A stretch of DNA of 64,000 nt, taken from positions 10,553,563-10,617,562 of the forward strand of contig NC_057922.1 of assembly GCF_018873765.1 (NCBI RefSeq). The letters are read 5' to 3'. Positions within the stretch are counted from its first letter, which is position 1; every line of letters starts with the position of its first letter. The notes under the pieces were generated by a model. It saw only the letters and a list, made by a program, of their open reading frames with translations. It searched no databases and had not been told where the DNA came from. This DNA is from Telopea speciosissima. Taxonomy: Eukaryota > Streptophyta > Magnoliopsida > Proteales > Proteaceae. This document shows positions 35,201 through 45,102 of the stretch, piece after piece. A program made the translations under genes and the position numbers.

Positions 35201-38200
35201 TTATTTATCCATTTTTCCTTCTTTTTCTGAGACAGTACTTTTCTAATGCTGCACTCGCACGTACAAGTGTTGCAAGTACTACAGTACTGTCCTCAACCTC
35301 AGGGCTGTTCACTCTTTTCATTGGAGCCATACTTGGACAAGACTCTTTAAATATGGCAAAAGTAGTTGCTGTGTCTGTTAGCATGGCTGGTGTTGTGATG
35401 ACAACTCTGGGGAAGACCTGGGCCACAGATGAGGCACAACTAAGTGCATCTGCGTAAGTTTAATTCTCTCAAGCTCTACTAAACTTTACATCATCATATT
35501 TAAGTTTTTGGGTTCCATTTTGTGGTGCAAAAGAACTCTTGCAACAACAGTATATAGTTTAAAGCATTTGTTCAATCTTTTAGGGTTGTGGACAATTGTT
35601 AGCATATTGAGGCTTTTTAAGAATTTTGAATCCAGCAAATTTGAATATTTTGGTTCATAGTTCAAGCGATCTCTAAAGAAGAAGATCTTTTAAAGCAAAA
35701 TAGAAAATTGGAGGGAGGGGGGTGTCCAATTAAGTGGACCTCAGAGAGCTTCCAATGATTTTACTTTGAGAATTCACAATTTTGACCATAGTTGTCAAGG
35801 TTGACGCCTAGGCACCTTGCTGGTTTCGCCTTAATTCCCCCCCCCCCCTCAACCGCCTTGGTTCGCCTAGGCACCGTGACAACTATGATTTTGATCCTGA
35901 TGGCAACCAGTAAATATATATTGCACTTTACATTATGCATGTTTGGAACAATGATGGTAGATGTTTATTTTTTTTGGAGAGCAGAAATGGGAAACGATCT
36001 CTTGTGGGAGACCTCTTTGGGCTTCTCTCAGCTATGACATACGGGTTATTTACTGGTTGGACACCGTCTCATTTATTCAGTGATTACATATTTTTTGTGT
36101 AATTATGATTCATCATTTTAAATTTCATTCCTGAAGTAACCACACTGCAGTGCTTCTCAAAAAGTTTGCTGGAGAGGAAGGAGAAAGAGTTGATGTGCAA
36201 AAGTTATTTGGATATATTGGACTGTTCACTCTTTTTGCCCTCTGGTGGCTGGGTAAGATTTTTTGAGAACTGGCACATCCACAATGACTAATTAGAGCAT
36301 AATGCTAGAGTGCTGTTGTACAAAATGAATTGGTTTCCATGTTTTCATTGGATCTTCTAAACAAAAATATGTACAGAATGCACTATTTATCCTCAAAATG
36401 AATTGGTTTCCGTGTTCTCATTGAATAAGGTGCCTCCTTTTGCAAACTAGATATTGCAAGAAGCAAAAGAACTAGTAAAGTATAATTTTCCCATGGAAGA
36501 TGAAGTGTATCGTTTAACAAGTCATATGGGGCAACATAGTATGGGTGCAAAAGATTGTTTCTATGTATGTTTATATTTTTCCTGGAAACAAAAGTAGAAA
36601 AGAAAAGGTGATAAGAATTATGTGCAGCTCTTTAAGAATGCATACTTGTTTGATACAAGTAAAGTGCCTTTGAAGCGAACATTAAAAAAAATGTCACTAT
36701 ACTCGGTTTAACCAATTTGTGTGCGTGTTTTAGGTGAAATTTGTTAACATATGTACCCCTATGTACCATGGGGGTACATCTTATTTATGTGTACATAATA
36801 CGATAGGGGGGGATGCCTCATCGTATTGTGTCTTGGGCAGCAACTTAAGTTGAGTTAGTTAGTTGCTTTATAATTCCTTTTGCTTTTGGTACGCTTGTTT
36901 CCTAGTTGGACTATGACTAAGACTTCTTCTTAATTTGACTCTCTTTATATAGGACAATTGGGGGGGGGGGGGACTGCCAGGATTAACGATTGCTTTTCTT
37001 CCTAGGCAGTCTCACTCTCTTCTTCCATTCTTCTTGTCTTTCTTGTGCTCTACGTTTGATATTGGTTATCTGATTCTGTTTATGCCACAAAATTGACCTG
37101 TGACAAGAGTGTGGACTACTATACACATGGCCCACCTTTATCTATCTATGTTTGCCTTGTGGGAAGGGAACATGAATTGGTGACGATGATGAAATGTCAC
37201 TAGCTCTTTTTACATTTAATTCTACCTGTAAAAGAATGAGTTTGGTTAGCATGATGGAAGGATGAAACTCAGTCCTTTCTATATCTAAAAGCAACACATG
37301 ACAGACAAGTTATGGGAAAGCCAATAACTTGGTACCTTTTTAAACTGTTTGTATCTCCCTGGTTTTAAAGCACTCTTGTCATCATTTCATACAAGGGAGG
37401 ATGAAATTGATTATAGTATTTTTGTAAAAACAGTTAATTGTTTGCATAAAATTCCTTGATATCAGCAGTTTATAAGCAATGGTGACAATTCAACAGGACA
37501 CCTAATGACGCTGATCTTACAAAGATTTATTTTGTAAATTATCTCTCCACCATCAGCAGTTCATTAATTCAATATCAGAAAATTCTTGGTCCTTGAAGTA
37601 GGGCCTTGGGTTTATTTTTATGGTAAATTAGAAGAGACATTTGTTTCTCTTGATAGTGTTGAAAATATAGGTTTTTTACAGATATTATTTTCTGTGTCAG
37701 CATAGGTTCAGTTTTAGAACATAGCTTTAGGCTTGTGCTTTGTTTTGGAATTCTGGTATAGAACTGCTTTTCTTATCCCAGTGTCCTTCATTTTCTTGGA
37801 GACAATGTAAATATTGTGATCTTATATGAAACAATTGGCAGTGTTATGTCCTTTAGGGAATTATTGTTGTTTTTGACTCTTGGGGTGGTTGTATTATCAA
37901 ATATGTGTGGTTACTCCTTACATTAAATTGGGATCAGAAGAAGCTCCTTGATATACTTTAGAGACAAATGGAAACTGATTGAAATTTCTGTGAGATGATG
38001 TTGAGCTAAGGATACTTTTATAGAGACGATTTATTAAGTGCAAGATTTGTTTGAAAGATTCACCATTTGCCTTCTAGCTGGTATTTTTGGGAGGATGCAG
38101 AATACTGGGGAAACTAATGTCTTTGTCTCTTTGAATGAAAGCAGTAGGCATTGAAGAGTTTCTGATAGAATATGTTTGTAGTTATTCAAGGTCTGCGATT

Positions 38201-39911
38201 TCCTTGTGGTTGTCATGCTCAATGTGTCACAGATTTCTAATAGAGAACTCGCAGGTTAATCCCAATTTACTAGAAAGAAAAATTAAAGTTTTTCAAGCTC
38301 ACGGAATTTGGTGCTCAAATTTCTTGTCCTCAGTTCTAGGTGTTGGCTTATAAGCTGAAGAAGTCCTAAGCATTCCCTTCAGATAGCTATGCTTTTCTTC
38401 TGCTGTCTCTGCATGAACGGCTGCCACAACTCTCGGATAGGATCCCACTGTCCAAGGCTTCTCACCAACAGGATCAGAATCTCATTATCCAAAGCTTCTC
38501 ACCATGACTGAATCACACAGCACTCATGAAGAAAACTTCAACTGTTATTCGTCACTAATCATCTATGAGCCTTGGCTCTTACATGCTATATATTGAAAAC
38601 AAAAAAAGAATCCCTAATCTTACTAGGAAAATCCTATTGCTAATTTCAAAACATAGTTGAAAAAGGATTCATAATACTAATAGGAAAAACTTAAATAGCT
38701 AACTATATAAGCCTAATCACGTATGCCTACCTTCTACCCATATTTTAGTTTCATTAAAGAGTTAAAGTGGCCCGTTACAAAGAAAACCCATGGGATCAAA
38801 GGCCCAACATTTCTAGAACCCAACCCAAGGCTTATTTCCAATAAAATAAGCCCATTTATGTGATTTATCTGCATCAGAATTCTAAACAAGAAATTGTGGG
38901 TTTGGAACTACTAGAAAGTTTGAGGTCTCTGATGCCCTTTTCTGGTGGTCTTGTTGATGGTCATCACAATGTATCCTTGGAAGCTTTATTTAATATGCCA
39001 TAGATTTGACCTTGTGATGATTTGGACATTGTAGTATATCAATGGCTAAATACAAAAAAAAAAAGAGTCATTGGTTAGGCTTGCAAATTTGTTAGGTCAT
39101 ACCTTTCTCTTTTGTATTGATCTGGATATCTCCTTGTTCACAAAGGTGGAACTTGTGAGGGACATGACATGATTGACTTGTCAAGTGAAAAATGGCTACT
39201 CAAATTTTTGAAAGTTCTCTAAAGGAATTTGAATTTCACATTTCTGCTTCAAAATATACCAGATGAAACTATTATATGCATGAGAAAGTGAATGGCAGTA
39301 TGCGTTAATTTTTTTTTGTTCTGTATTTCTGTTTTGCTTTTCAGTGTTGCCATTGACAGCTTTGGGAATTGAACCAAAGTTCACAATTCCCCACTCTGTT
39401 AAAATGGAAGAAGTTGTACTTGCAAATGGCTTTGTTGGAAGTGTCCTCTCTGACTATTTCTGGTATGTGATGACAACCCACCCTTTTTGCTTCATATATT
39501 CCATATCCATTTTTTTTTTGGAGGGGGGGGGGGAGATATGTAATTGTTTCTTTGGTTTTGATTCTATTTTTCTGCACAGGGCTTTATCTGTTGTTTGGAC
39601 AACTCCACTGGTGGCCACATTGGGCATGTCTCTGACCATACCACTTGCCATGGTAGCTGACATGATGATTCATGGACGCCACTATTCGGCAATCTATATT
39701 CTAGGTTCTGCTCAGGTAGTCAGATTCTCTCTTCCACACACAAACACATCTCAACTATAACAAGCAGTTGGATGCAACTACCTTTTCTTGTTGAGAAATT
39801 AGATTAGTTGGTGCTTGTTTAATATATCGTTCATCTGGTGTCTTGCAGGTATTTGCTGGGTTTGTGATAGCAAACCTTTCAGATCGGTTATCCAAAAAGC
39901 TGGGATTGTAG
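32225..39911 (+). CDS. SLC35F5/THI74-like drug/metabolite transporter family membrane protein
   Basis: Eight exons: 32225-32305, 34002-34388, 35236-35453, 35985-36055, 36151-36252, 39345-39462, 39580-39715 and 39849-39911, in phase to 391 residues. The start [12 protein letters not shown] was preferred over the upstream in-frame ATG at 32153 because family members start there. Membrane segments are plain, with about ten hydrophobic stretches, e.g. [47 protein letters not shown] and [15 protein letters not shown], and a charged loop of about 80 residues after the second (exon 2). The C-terminus has the conserved [32 protein letters not shown] block and ends [12 protein letters not shown]. Human SLC35F5 and yeast THI74 are relatives; the substrate in plants is not established. 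Introns 1, 2, 3 and 5 hold insertions listed separately. The long intron 5 (3.1 kb) carries LTR fragments. Confidence 0.92.
33179..33302 (+). pseudogene. Displaced exon of a Cwf18/CCDC12-like splicing factor
   Basis: Translated from 33186 it gives [16 protein letters not shown] and [10 protein letters not shown], the core of the Cwf18/CCDC12 family (consensus [23 protein letters not shown]). A stop follows ERRT, and one base appears lost so that KLM reads N-stop. A TTGCAG acceptor precedes the block and a GTGAGC donor follows at the place expected for the parental exon, so this is a piece of genomic DNA, not a processed copy. I do not see neighbouring exons. It lies in intron 1 of the transporter on the same strand. 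Confidence 0.65.
33440..33613 (+). mobile_element. Au SINE, nearly full length
   Basis: The head reads GAGGGCAGGCCTTGGTGCAA with the A-box region TTGGTGCAATGG, then GGTCACGGGTTCGAGT (B box), AACAGCCTCTCTGC, GGGGTAAGGCTG, GACCCTCCCCAGACCC and GGCGGGAGCCTCGTG, and ends CGCCC plus a T-run. This is the standard Au SINE order and length (about 175-180 bp). It lies in intron 1 of the transporter, about 140 bp after the Cwf18-like exon. Confidence 0.85.
34425..34505 (-). mobile_element. 49-bp RTE LINE tail insertion with 16-bp target duplication
   Basis: The insert (34441-34489) is the complement of an RTE 3' end: a TTGAG-type repeat tail (seen as AACTCAACTCAACTCAATTC) and AGCCGACCCCATTTAGTTGG. The flanks GATTCATTGCACAGTC (34425-34440 and 34490-34505) are identical over 16 bp. 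It is a severely 5'-truncated retroposition 37 bp past exon 2 of the transporter. Confidence 0.85.
35779..35895. mobile_element. 101-bp mini-MITE, hAT-like
   Basis: The insert (35787-35887) begins CATAGTTGTCA and ends TGACAACTATG, with internal inverted GCCTAGGCACC words and a C-run between. The flanks ATTTTGAC and ATTTTGAT match at seven of eight places, an 8-bp target duplication. It lies in intron 3 of the transporter, about 100 bp before exon 4. Confidence 0.65.
36742..37080 (+). mobile_element. LTR fragment in transporter intron 5
   Basis: A TTTATATAGGAC core is followed by a G-run, GGACTGCCAGG and TAGGCAGTCTCACTC, matching the order in the fragment at 12956-13206. This is probably an LTR with no internal part left. 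Ends are uncertain. Confidence 0.4.
38341..38880 (-). mobile_element. Possible LTR fragment in transporter intron 5
   Basis: Read on the minus strand the block runs from TGATGCAGATAAATCAC through a TATATAG core to a GTGAGAAGC-type leader, which is LTR-like. The flanks do not match and no coding part exists, so the call is tentative. It is non-coding either way. Confidence 0.25.
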
Positions 39912-41464
39912 CATTTTGTAAAGTTCAACTCCAATTGTATTCTTTCTAGTGCATTCTATTGTTTACCTTGTTGGTGCTAGGCCAACAGGTGTGTTAGTGA
40001 TACGATACTTCAGAAAGTTCTTAGTCCCCAAGCAAGAAAGCGAGTTACTATTCCAATGCATTTGATTGTGGGAGTGGATCAAGAGTCATGCTTGTATTTT
40101 TGCCTTGGTCCTTGTCAAGCCCTGGATGCAATAAACATTCGTGTTCCTTGTATCTCTCAACATTCTGACCTGATTGATATATGAGTGCAAGCCCACTTAT
40201 TGTGTATGTGGAAGGGGTCCTTCACTTTTTTGTTTAACTGCAGGTCATTACCTAATTATTATTCTTTTGCACAACATCCCATTTAGAAACAGACAGCTCT
40301 CCCTGGCAGCTAATTTTGAAACATGCCATTCAATATGGCCACCTATTGGCCTGCCACTGGCATAGTTATGCAGAAACTGATGTCGAAAATAATGGTGAAC
40401 TATCTTGATAAGTCTTGGAAAAAAAAGGTAACTCTTACTTCATGGGGTGCATGGTAGGTATAATTGTGTATGCTACATTTTATGAATGTCTGAATTTTCC
40501 TATGATCTTCCAGATTGTGATCCCCAGGGAACTTGGTGATTCTGAAGCTGCACTACTGCATAGCATCGCTTGCCGATTCCACGAGGGCTGGAATAGAGGG
40601 TGTTCAGCCAATGTATATACCTACTAACCAAAGTGGTAACTAATACGCCTCTTAAGTCCATATAGTTAGTAATACTCCTCATACATTTATTGTTGCTTCT
40701 GATTCTCTCTCCCCTCCCCCCCCCCCCCTTTTTTTTTGCGTGTGTTTTACCGGGTAACTTTAATCTTAGTTATAATGAAGATTTTGGATCAGATACCCTA
40801 TACAGAACTCGAATTTTGAATTTAAACATATCCTTTGGTATCCATTCTGATCCTTGTTTCAAACTTGAGCCACGCTGGTTCAGAATTTGGAACAAGATTG
40901 CTTCTTGTAAAGCTGGGTCCAGATCCAGATTTGACTCCAATGATTGAATGACTTAAAAGGTTTGGATCGGTGCAGGCAACAGGTTGCTTTAAGCAGAACT
41001 GTATTCAGTGATACAGAATTAATTCATACTTGTATCTTCTATCCCAAGAAGAATCGGGAAGTACAGTAATAGGTTGTGGGTGTTGATTTTTCTCACATCA
41101 AGAAACAAAGATCATGTACCTTTCAATGCTAAAAGCTGATCTTGATCATTTTTTTTGTGGGCATGGAAGCTGATTTTGATCTTGGTCTTGGTTAAAGAAA
41201 GTTATCATTCATCCAAATAGACACTAGAGACAATTGGATCGATCAAATCAGCTGATTTGGATCGTAATCGACCGTGTCTAATCCTGATTCCGGCTGTTCT
41301 AATCGGCCAATTTGAAGTTTTTGGTACCAGATCAATGGGTTTCAGATTTGAGGTGCTGATTTTAGGATTTTTGGAACAGAGTCTGAATTTAAAATCCTTG
41401 GATTGGACGAAGAGGTTCGGTCAACCAACCATTGATGTTGTAATCTTGATAGGATATTTGTTAT
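39912..41464 (+). other. 3' flank of the transporter and intergenic DNA
   Basis: The first 250 bp is probable 3' untranslated DNA, with an AATAAA at 40129 as a candidate signal. A C-run to T-run junction lies at 40710-40737. Words of the GGATCGATC/GATTTGGATCG type near 41235-41320 recall the dispersed repeat at the left edge. No gene is seen. Confidence 0.4.
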
Positions 41465-41712
41465 GTTTTTTTTTTGGGAGACAGGAGGGGTATCCAACTT
41501 TAGGCCGGCCGACTAATCCCCCCTGGGCTCGTATATGACCCCTGCACCATGCACAAACCGGGAGCTTTTGGACCCTAGTGAGCCTTAGGCGGGTGGCCCC
41601 AAGAAATTATGCAACGGCGAAGGTTTGATCACGAGATCTCGCTTCCTGAGGCGGAGTCTCATGTCCCCTCCAAGCCAGCTGCGCTAACCCTTTGAGGTTG
41701 GATATTTGTTAT
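41452..41712 (-). mobile_element. tRNA-derived SINE with 13-bp target duplication
   Basis: On the minus strand the insert (41465-41699) opens with GGGTTAGCGCAGCTGGCTTG, an A box, then has GATCTCGTGATCAAACCTTC, a B box, and ends in an A-rich tail (the T-run at 41466-41475). The flanks GGATATTTGTTAT are identical at 41452-41464 and 41700-41712. The body holds GGGCCACCCGCCTAAGGCTC-type DNA. The family is abundant-looking, but I do not know a published name for it. Confidence 0.8.
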
Positions 41713-41986
41713 TTTGATTGACAATAATTTCCTACAACCTTCAGATTGTGCCCATCAATAAATTCTTACCTCTTATTGATAAATTCGAAAATATATTTTT
41801 TCTTGGTCATCTGATGGTACTGATAGCCAAAGGCAATAGATTCTCCCTTAGCGTGGGTGTGGAAAAACTAGGTCATTGTATTCTAATTGTCTGAATGGAG
41901 CTGTTAAGAAAGAAAACACCTATCTTGCAATGAAGTGGACGATGATACAACCAAAAAGAAAGGAAGGCATAGTTATAATATGGGGA

Positions 41987-42021
41987 AAATGCTGGGCACG
42001 CGGCTAAGGTGCCCAGCATTT
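41987..42021. repeat. 13-bp perfect hairpin
   Basis: AAATGCTGGGCAC and GTGCCCAGCATTT are perfect complements around a 9-base loop. This may be what is left of a very small foldback element. Confidence 0.6.
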
Positions 42022-42159
42022 GTCATCCTCTCTCTACCTTTGGAAAAGACTCCTTTATTCTCCTGTGTCTAGCCCTAGGAGTGTATGCCGCTAGCTTATC
42101 AAAAGCTGGTGGCATACCCAACCCTCTCTTATATATATAGGGAAGTAGGTTTCTATCCG

Positions 42160-42287
42160 GGAGTGTGGCCTATGCCAGCACTCCCATGTGTCTATCTCTT
42201 TTCTTCTCAAACAAGGGATAGAGGTATCTTTTCAAATGGGGAGGAGAGAGATAGACTCATGGGAGTGCTAGCATAGGCCACACTCCC
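42160..42287. repeat. Foldback of about 128 bp
   Basis: The left arm GGGAGTGTGGCCTATGCCAG plus CACTCCCATG is mirrored by CATGGGAGTG plus CTAGCATAGGCCACACTCCC, arms of about 41 bp. Non-coding and MITE-like, lying directly beside the LTR fragment at 42295. Confidence 0.65.
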
Positions 42288-42294
42288 AAACAAA

Positions 42295-42820
42295 GTTCTT
42301 GGTCCAAACTCTCATTAAGATCAAGAGAAGTACAATCCTTGAGATTTGATTCTCAAACCCAAGCCCCTTTTACACCTTTCTCTCATCCCCACCTTCCTCA
42401 CATTTTGGCTTCTTACTACCCAATATGGTAGACTCTCTCTTTTTATAGAACTCCTCTTCCATGCTAGAAATACTCCACTTCTACTCTTGGAAGACGCTAC
42501 TGTCTTGAAGATTTCACTTCCTTAAAAATCTCCATTGACTTGGAAGACTCCACTTCTACTCTTGGAAGACGCTACTTTCTTGAAGATTTCACTTCCTTAA
42601 AAATCTCCACTGACTTGGAAGACTCCACTTCTACCACTCTCTTGGAGACTCACTTAAACACTTCAACCACCTTGGAAGCGTCCAACTCCTTGGAAGACTA
42701 CACCCTCTCTACCTTGGTGTCTTTTCACATTCCTTCATTAAAAGGTCCTAACGAACAATCCAATCGAACCGTTGAACCAAACCCATCAACCGGTCTAGAT
42801 AGAAAACACCAAATCCAACA
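42295..42820 (-). mobile_element. LTR fragment related to the solo LTR at 25224
   Basis: On the minus strand it starts TGTTGGATTTGG, has CTAGACCGGTTGATGGGTTTG as in the solo LTR (ATCGGTTGATGGGTTTG), then GGAGTCTTCCAA-type repeats and the AAATCTCAAGGATTGTAC word near its end. The 75-bp tandem repeat at 42473-42630 lies within it. It is a fossil without internal domains. Confidence 0.6.
42473..42648. repeat. 75-bp tandem repeat, about 2.3 units
   Basis: Units start at 42473, 42548 and 42623 with CTCCACTTCTACTCTTGG or a close form. The period is a multiple of three, so it opens a serine/threonine-rich frame by chance. It lies inside the LTR fragment and is not a gene. Confidence 0.75.
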
Positions 42821-42837
42821 TATTTGTCAGTGATGGG

Positions 42838-43223
42838 TTCACTTCCATCTTATGTCTAATTTCATGGCTGTCAGTATAAATGCAAAACCTTTGGATAGTC
42901 TACGAGCCCATTTTTGGTGGAACGACAAGTCTCCAAAAAAATTCAGCCTCATAACTTGAAACAGTATTTGCTTACCCTTATCTAGAGGAGGTTTGGGTAC
43001 CCAATCTTGTGTTGATCACTACTCCACATTATTACTTCGGCTAAGATGGAGACTCATCCATTGAACAAGCCTCAAGACTAGGAAGTACAAAAATGGACCT
43101 GGAAAAGCCTAGAGAGAGTCAAGCTCAAGCCTACCCTTTAGAGATGGATTTGCTGGACTGTTGGTACAGGTGATCAGATTAAAATTTGGTCACATCCATG
43201 GATCCCAGGGCTAGAAAATTATA
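42838..43223 (+). mobile_element. L1-type LINE fragment, end of the reverse transcriptase region
   Basis: Broken translation gives LDSLRAHFWWNDKSPKKF, LPLSRGGLGTQS, LLLRLRWRLIH and, in another frame, WTVGTGDQIKIWSHPWIPG. These are the FWW, GGLG, WR and W-x-G-x-G motifs found after the catalytic core in plant L1 ORF2. Stops and frame shifts are present. It is cut on the right by a MITE. Confidence 0.7.
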
Positions 43224-43224
43224 A

Positions 43225-43434
43225 AGTTGCAGTTCTGGTTCCTGTGTGAGGCACTGCAGTTCAAGCTTGAGAGCTTGACACGTGGAAGATGCGACATCCA
43301 ACGGTGCCGAGCTCAAGAAGAAAGGAATAAAAAAAAAACTGGGTCAATTGAGCATGCACCGTTGGATGAAGCATCTTTGACATGTCAAGCTCTCAAGCCC
43401 GAACTGCAATGCACTGCAAAGGATTTTAATCCTC
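43225..43434. mobile_element. MITE with about 55-bp inverted arms
   Basis: The left arm (GCACTGCAGTTCAAGCTTGA, GAGCTTGACACGTGGAAGAT, CATCCAACGGTGC) is mirrored on the right (GCACCGTTGGATG, AGCATCTTTGACATGTCAAG, CTCTCAAGCCCGAACTGCA). Non-coding, inserted at or near the end of the L1 fragment. The outer boundaries are approximate. Confidence 0.65.
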
Positions 43435-45102
43435 TCTAAGAGCTTAGGCAGAATCAGAACTAAAAACTTGCATGCTGAATCAATCAAAGATTTGGTTAAA
43501 AACATATTGTTATCTTCCATCATGTTTTTAAAAGTGAAAAACCCAGTTGATCCAATCGGACCGGAAGGAGCTGATGTTATTCTACCAACTTCAACCGGCT
43601 TCCAATCTGACCGGCAGGAGTTCATGGCATCCTGTCAACATCGACCGGCAGGAGTGCAAAGCATTCTGCCAACCGACTCTTCTGGTCGGACCTCGATTTA
43701 GGATGGCACCCCGATCTCTGCTCACTAATCAATAATCTCGGGGTGATAGTGGTGAATGGCGATGGTGGGGGTATGTGGTGGTGGTGACTGGTGAGAAAAG
43801 ATGATGTTTTATTTTTAATATGAAATTACTGTTTTGCCCATCAAATTAATCAAGTGCTCGTTAAAGAGCAAAAGTGAAATTAATATCAATTTCAAAATTG
43901 AAACAGCTCAGCTATTTCAGAATTCCTATTCCATTTGATTTCTATTTCACAGAAATGAGGTGCAAAATCAAACCAAACAATTTCTGAAATAGAAATCACC
44001 CAATTAAATTTAATTAGAAATCATGCTAAATCAGGCCTAGAGTGCCACACGGCCACAGCCACTTCAAACGAGCAAGACATCCTGAGCAAAGAAGAAAACC
44101 AAATCTGGGTTTTGGACATATTAGCAAGAAAGACATTCACCACTGAGACTACTATAGAATTGCAGGTAATTCAAGAAGGCAATATAGTTTAAACTCCTGG
44201 TCCTGAAGCTTTCTAGTTTTGACATGCAATGTCAGAGACTCTATGGTTTTTTGAGTTATCAAAACTTGACACTGTAAAAGTACTGGAAATGAACCAGCTA
44301 TAGTAGATGGAAGGAGACTGCTTATCACCATCACATGCATTCCTCCACAGTAAACCATAAGAAAAATGGCATTAAACCGCAAACATGCGAGGAAGCTGAA
44401 TGCGTGCAGCTCGTTGATGGACATCAACTGATATAAAACTCTGATAGTGCTCAAAGCAGGTGGAAATGGCATACTGCCAGAGGAATCATTACCACAGGGC
44501 ATTGAGGAAGTAATAAGGATCTACTGTAAAATCGATTTTTAATGGAAGAGAAAAAGAAACAAAAGAAAGACCATACAAGATCGTAGAAGATGAAGGGAAC
44601 TCTTAAATTAAATTAAAAAATGGAAATGCAATTGTACAAAATCAAAAACTAGTACACGGGTAAACTAACACCTCCAAGAATAGCAATTTGTGAGAGGATC
44701 CATGGGGAAAAAGAATAAACTCAGCAATACTTGAAAATGCAGCTCAAAAAAAATCAAATCAAACCATTTTTCGTGGAACCCATGTCTTCGTGGAAAAATA
44801 CTGAAAGACCAAATTGCTGGAGTGCCTCAAAAATTTAGGCTCACTCTGCTCCAACTGAGAATTATAAATAAACCCTCAAAGCATTTAATCACAGAGCTCA
44901 AAGTGCTGCTTGCTCTTCTACCAATATCAATCAAGCCTGTGGTGTAAAACCAATACTGTATATATTGGTTTAAATGGAACAGAAAACTGCTATTTATATC
45001 CTCTTTGATGTATAGACATAATTACTGGTCATGGTAGTCAATCCTAACTTCTCTGGCCTGAACAAACTTATTGTCACCAAACTTCTGTTTCCTGCCAAGA
45101 TA
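43435..45102 (-). other. 3' flank of UBP22 and intergenic DNA
   Basis: The part next to 45102 is probable 3' untranslated sequence. Near 43880-44010 there is an inverted pair of ATTTCTATTTCAGAAAT-like words typical of a worn foldback. A 116-residue frame at 44152-44502 (minus) has no recognisable domain. Confidence 0.35.

Noticed and set aside
38341-38880. Complete LTR with target duplication
   Set aside because: The ends TGTTGG.../...TGCATCA have flanks CTAGG and GAATT, which do not match; I kept only a low-confidence fragment call.
42540-42833. A 97-residue serine/threonine-rich frame
   Set aside because: It is produced by a 75-bp tandem repeat inside an LTR fragment on the other strand; the period is a multiple of three, so the open frame is a by-product.
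44152-44502. A 116-residue minus-strand frame past the end of UBP22
   Set aside because: It has no recognisable domain, no splice context linking it to UBP22 and a composition like random AT-rich DNA.
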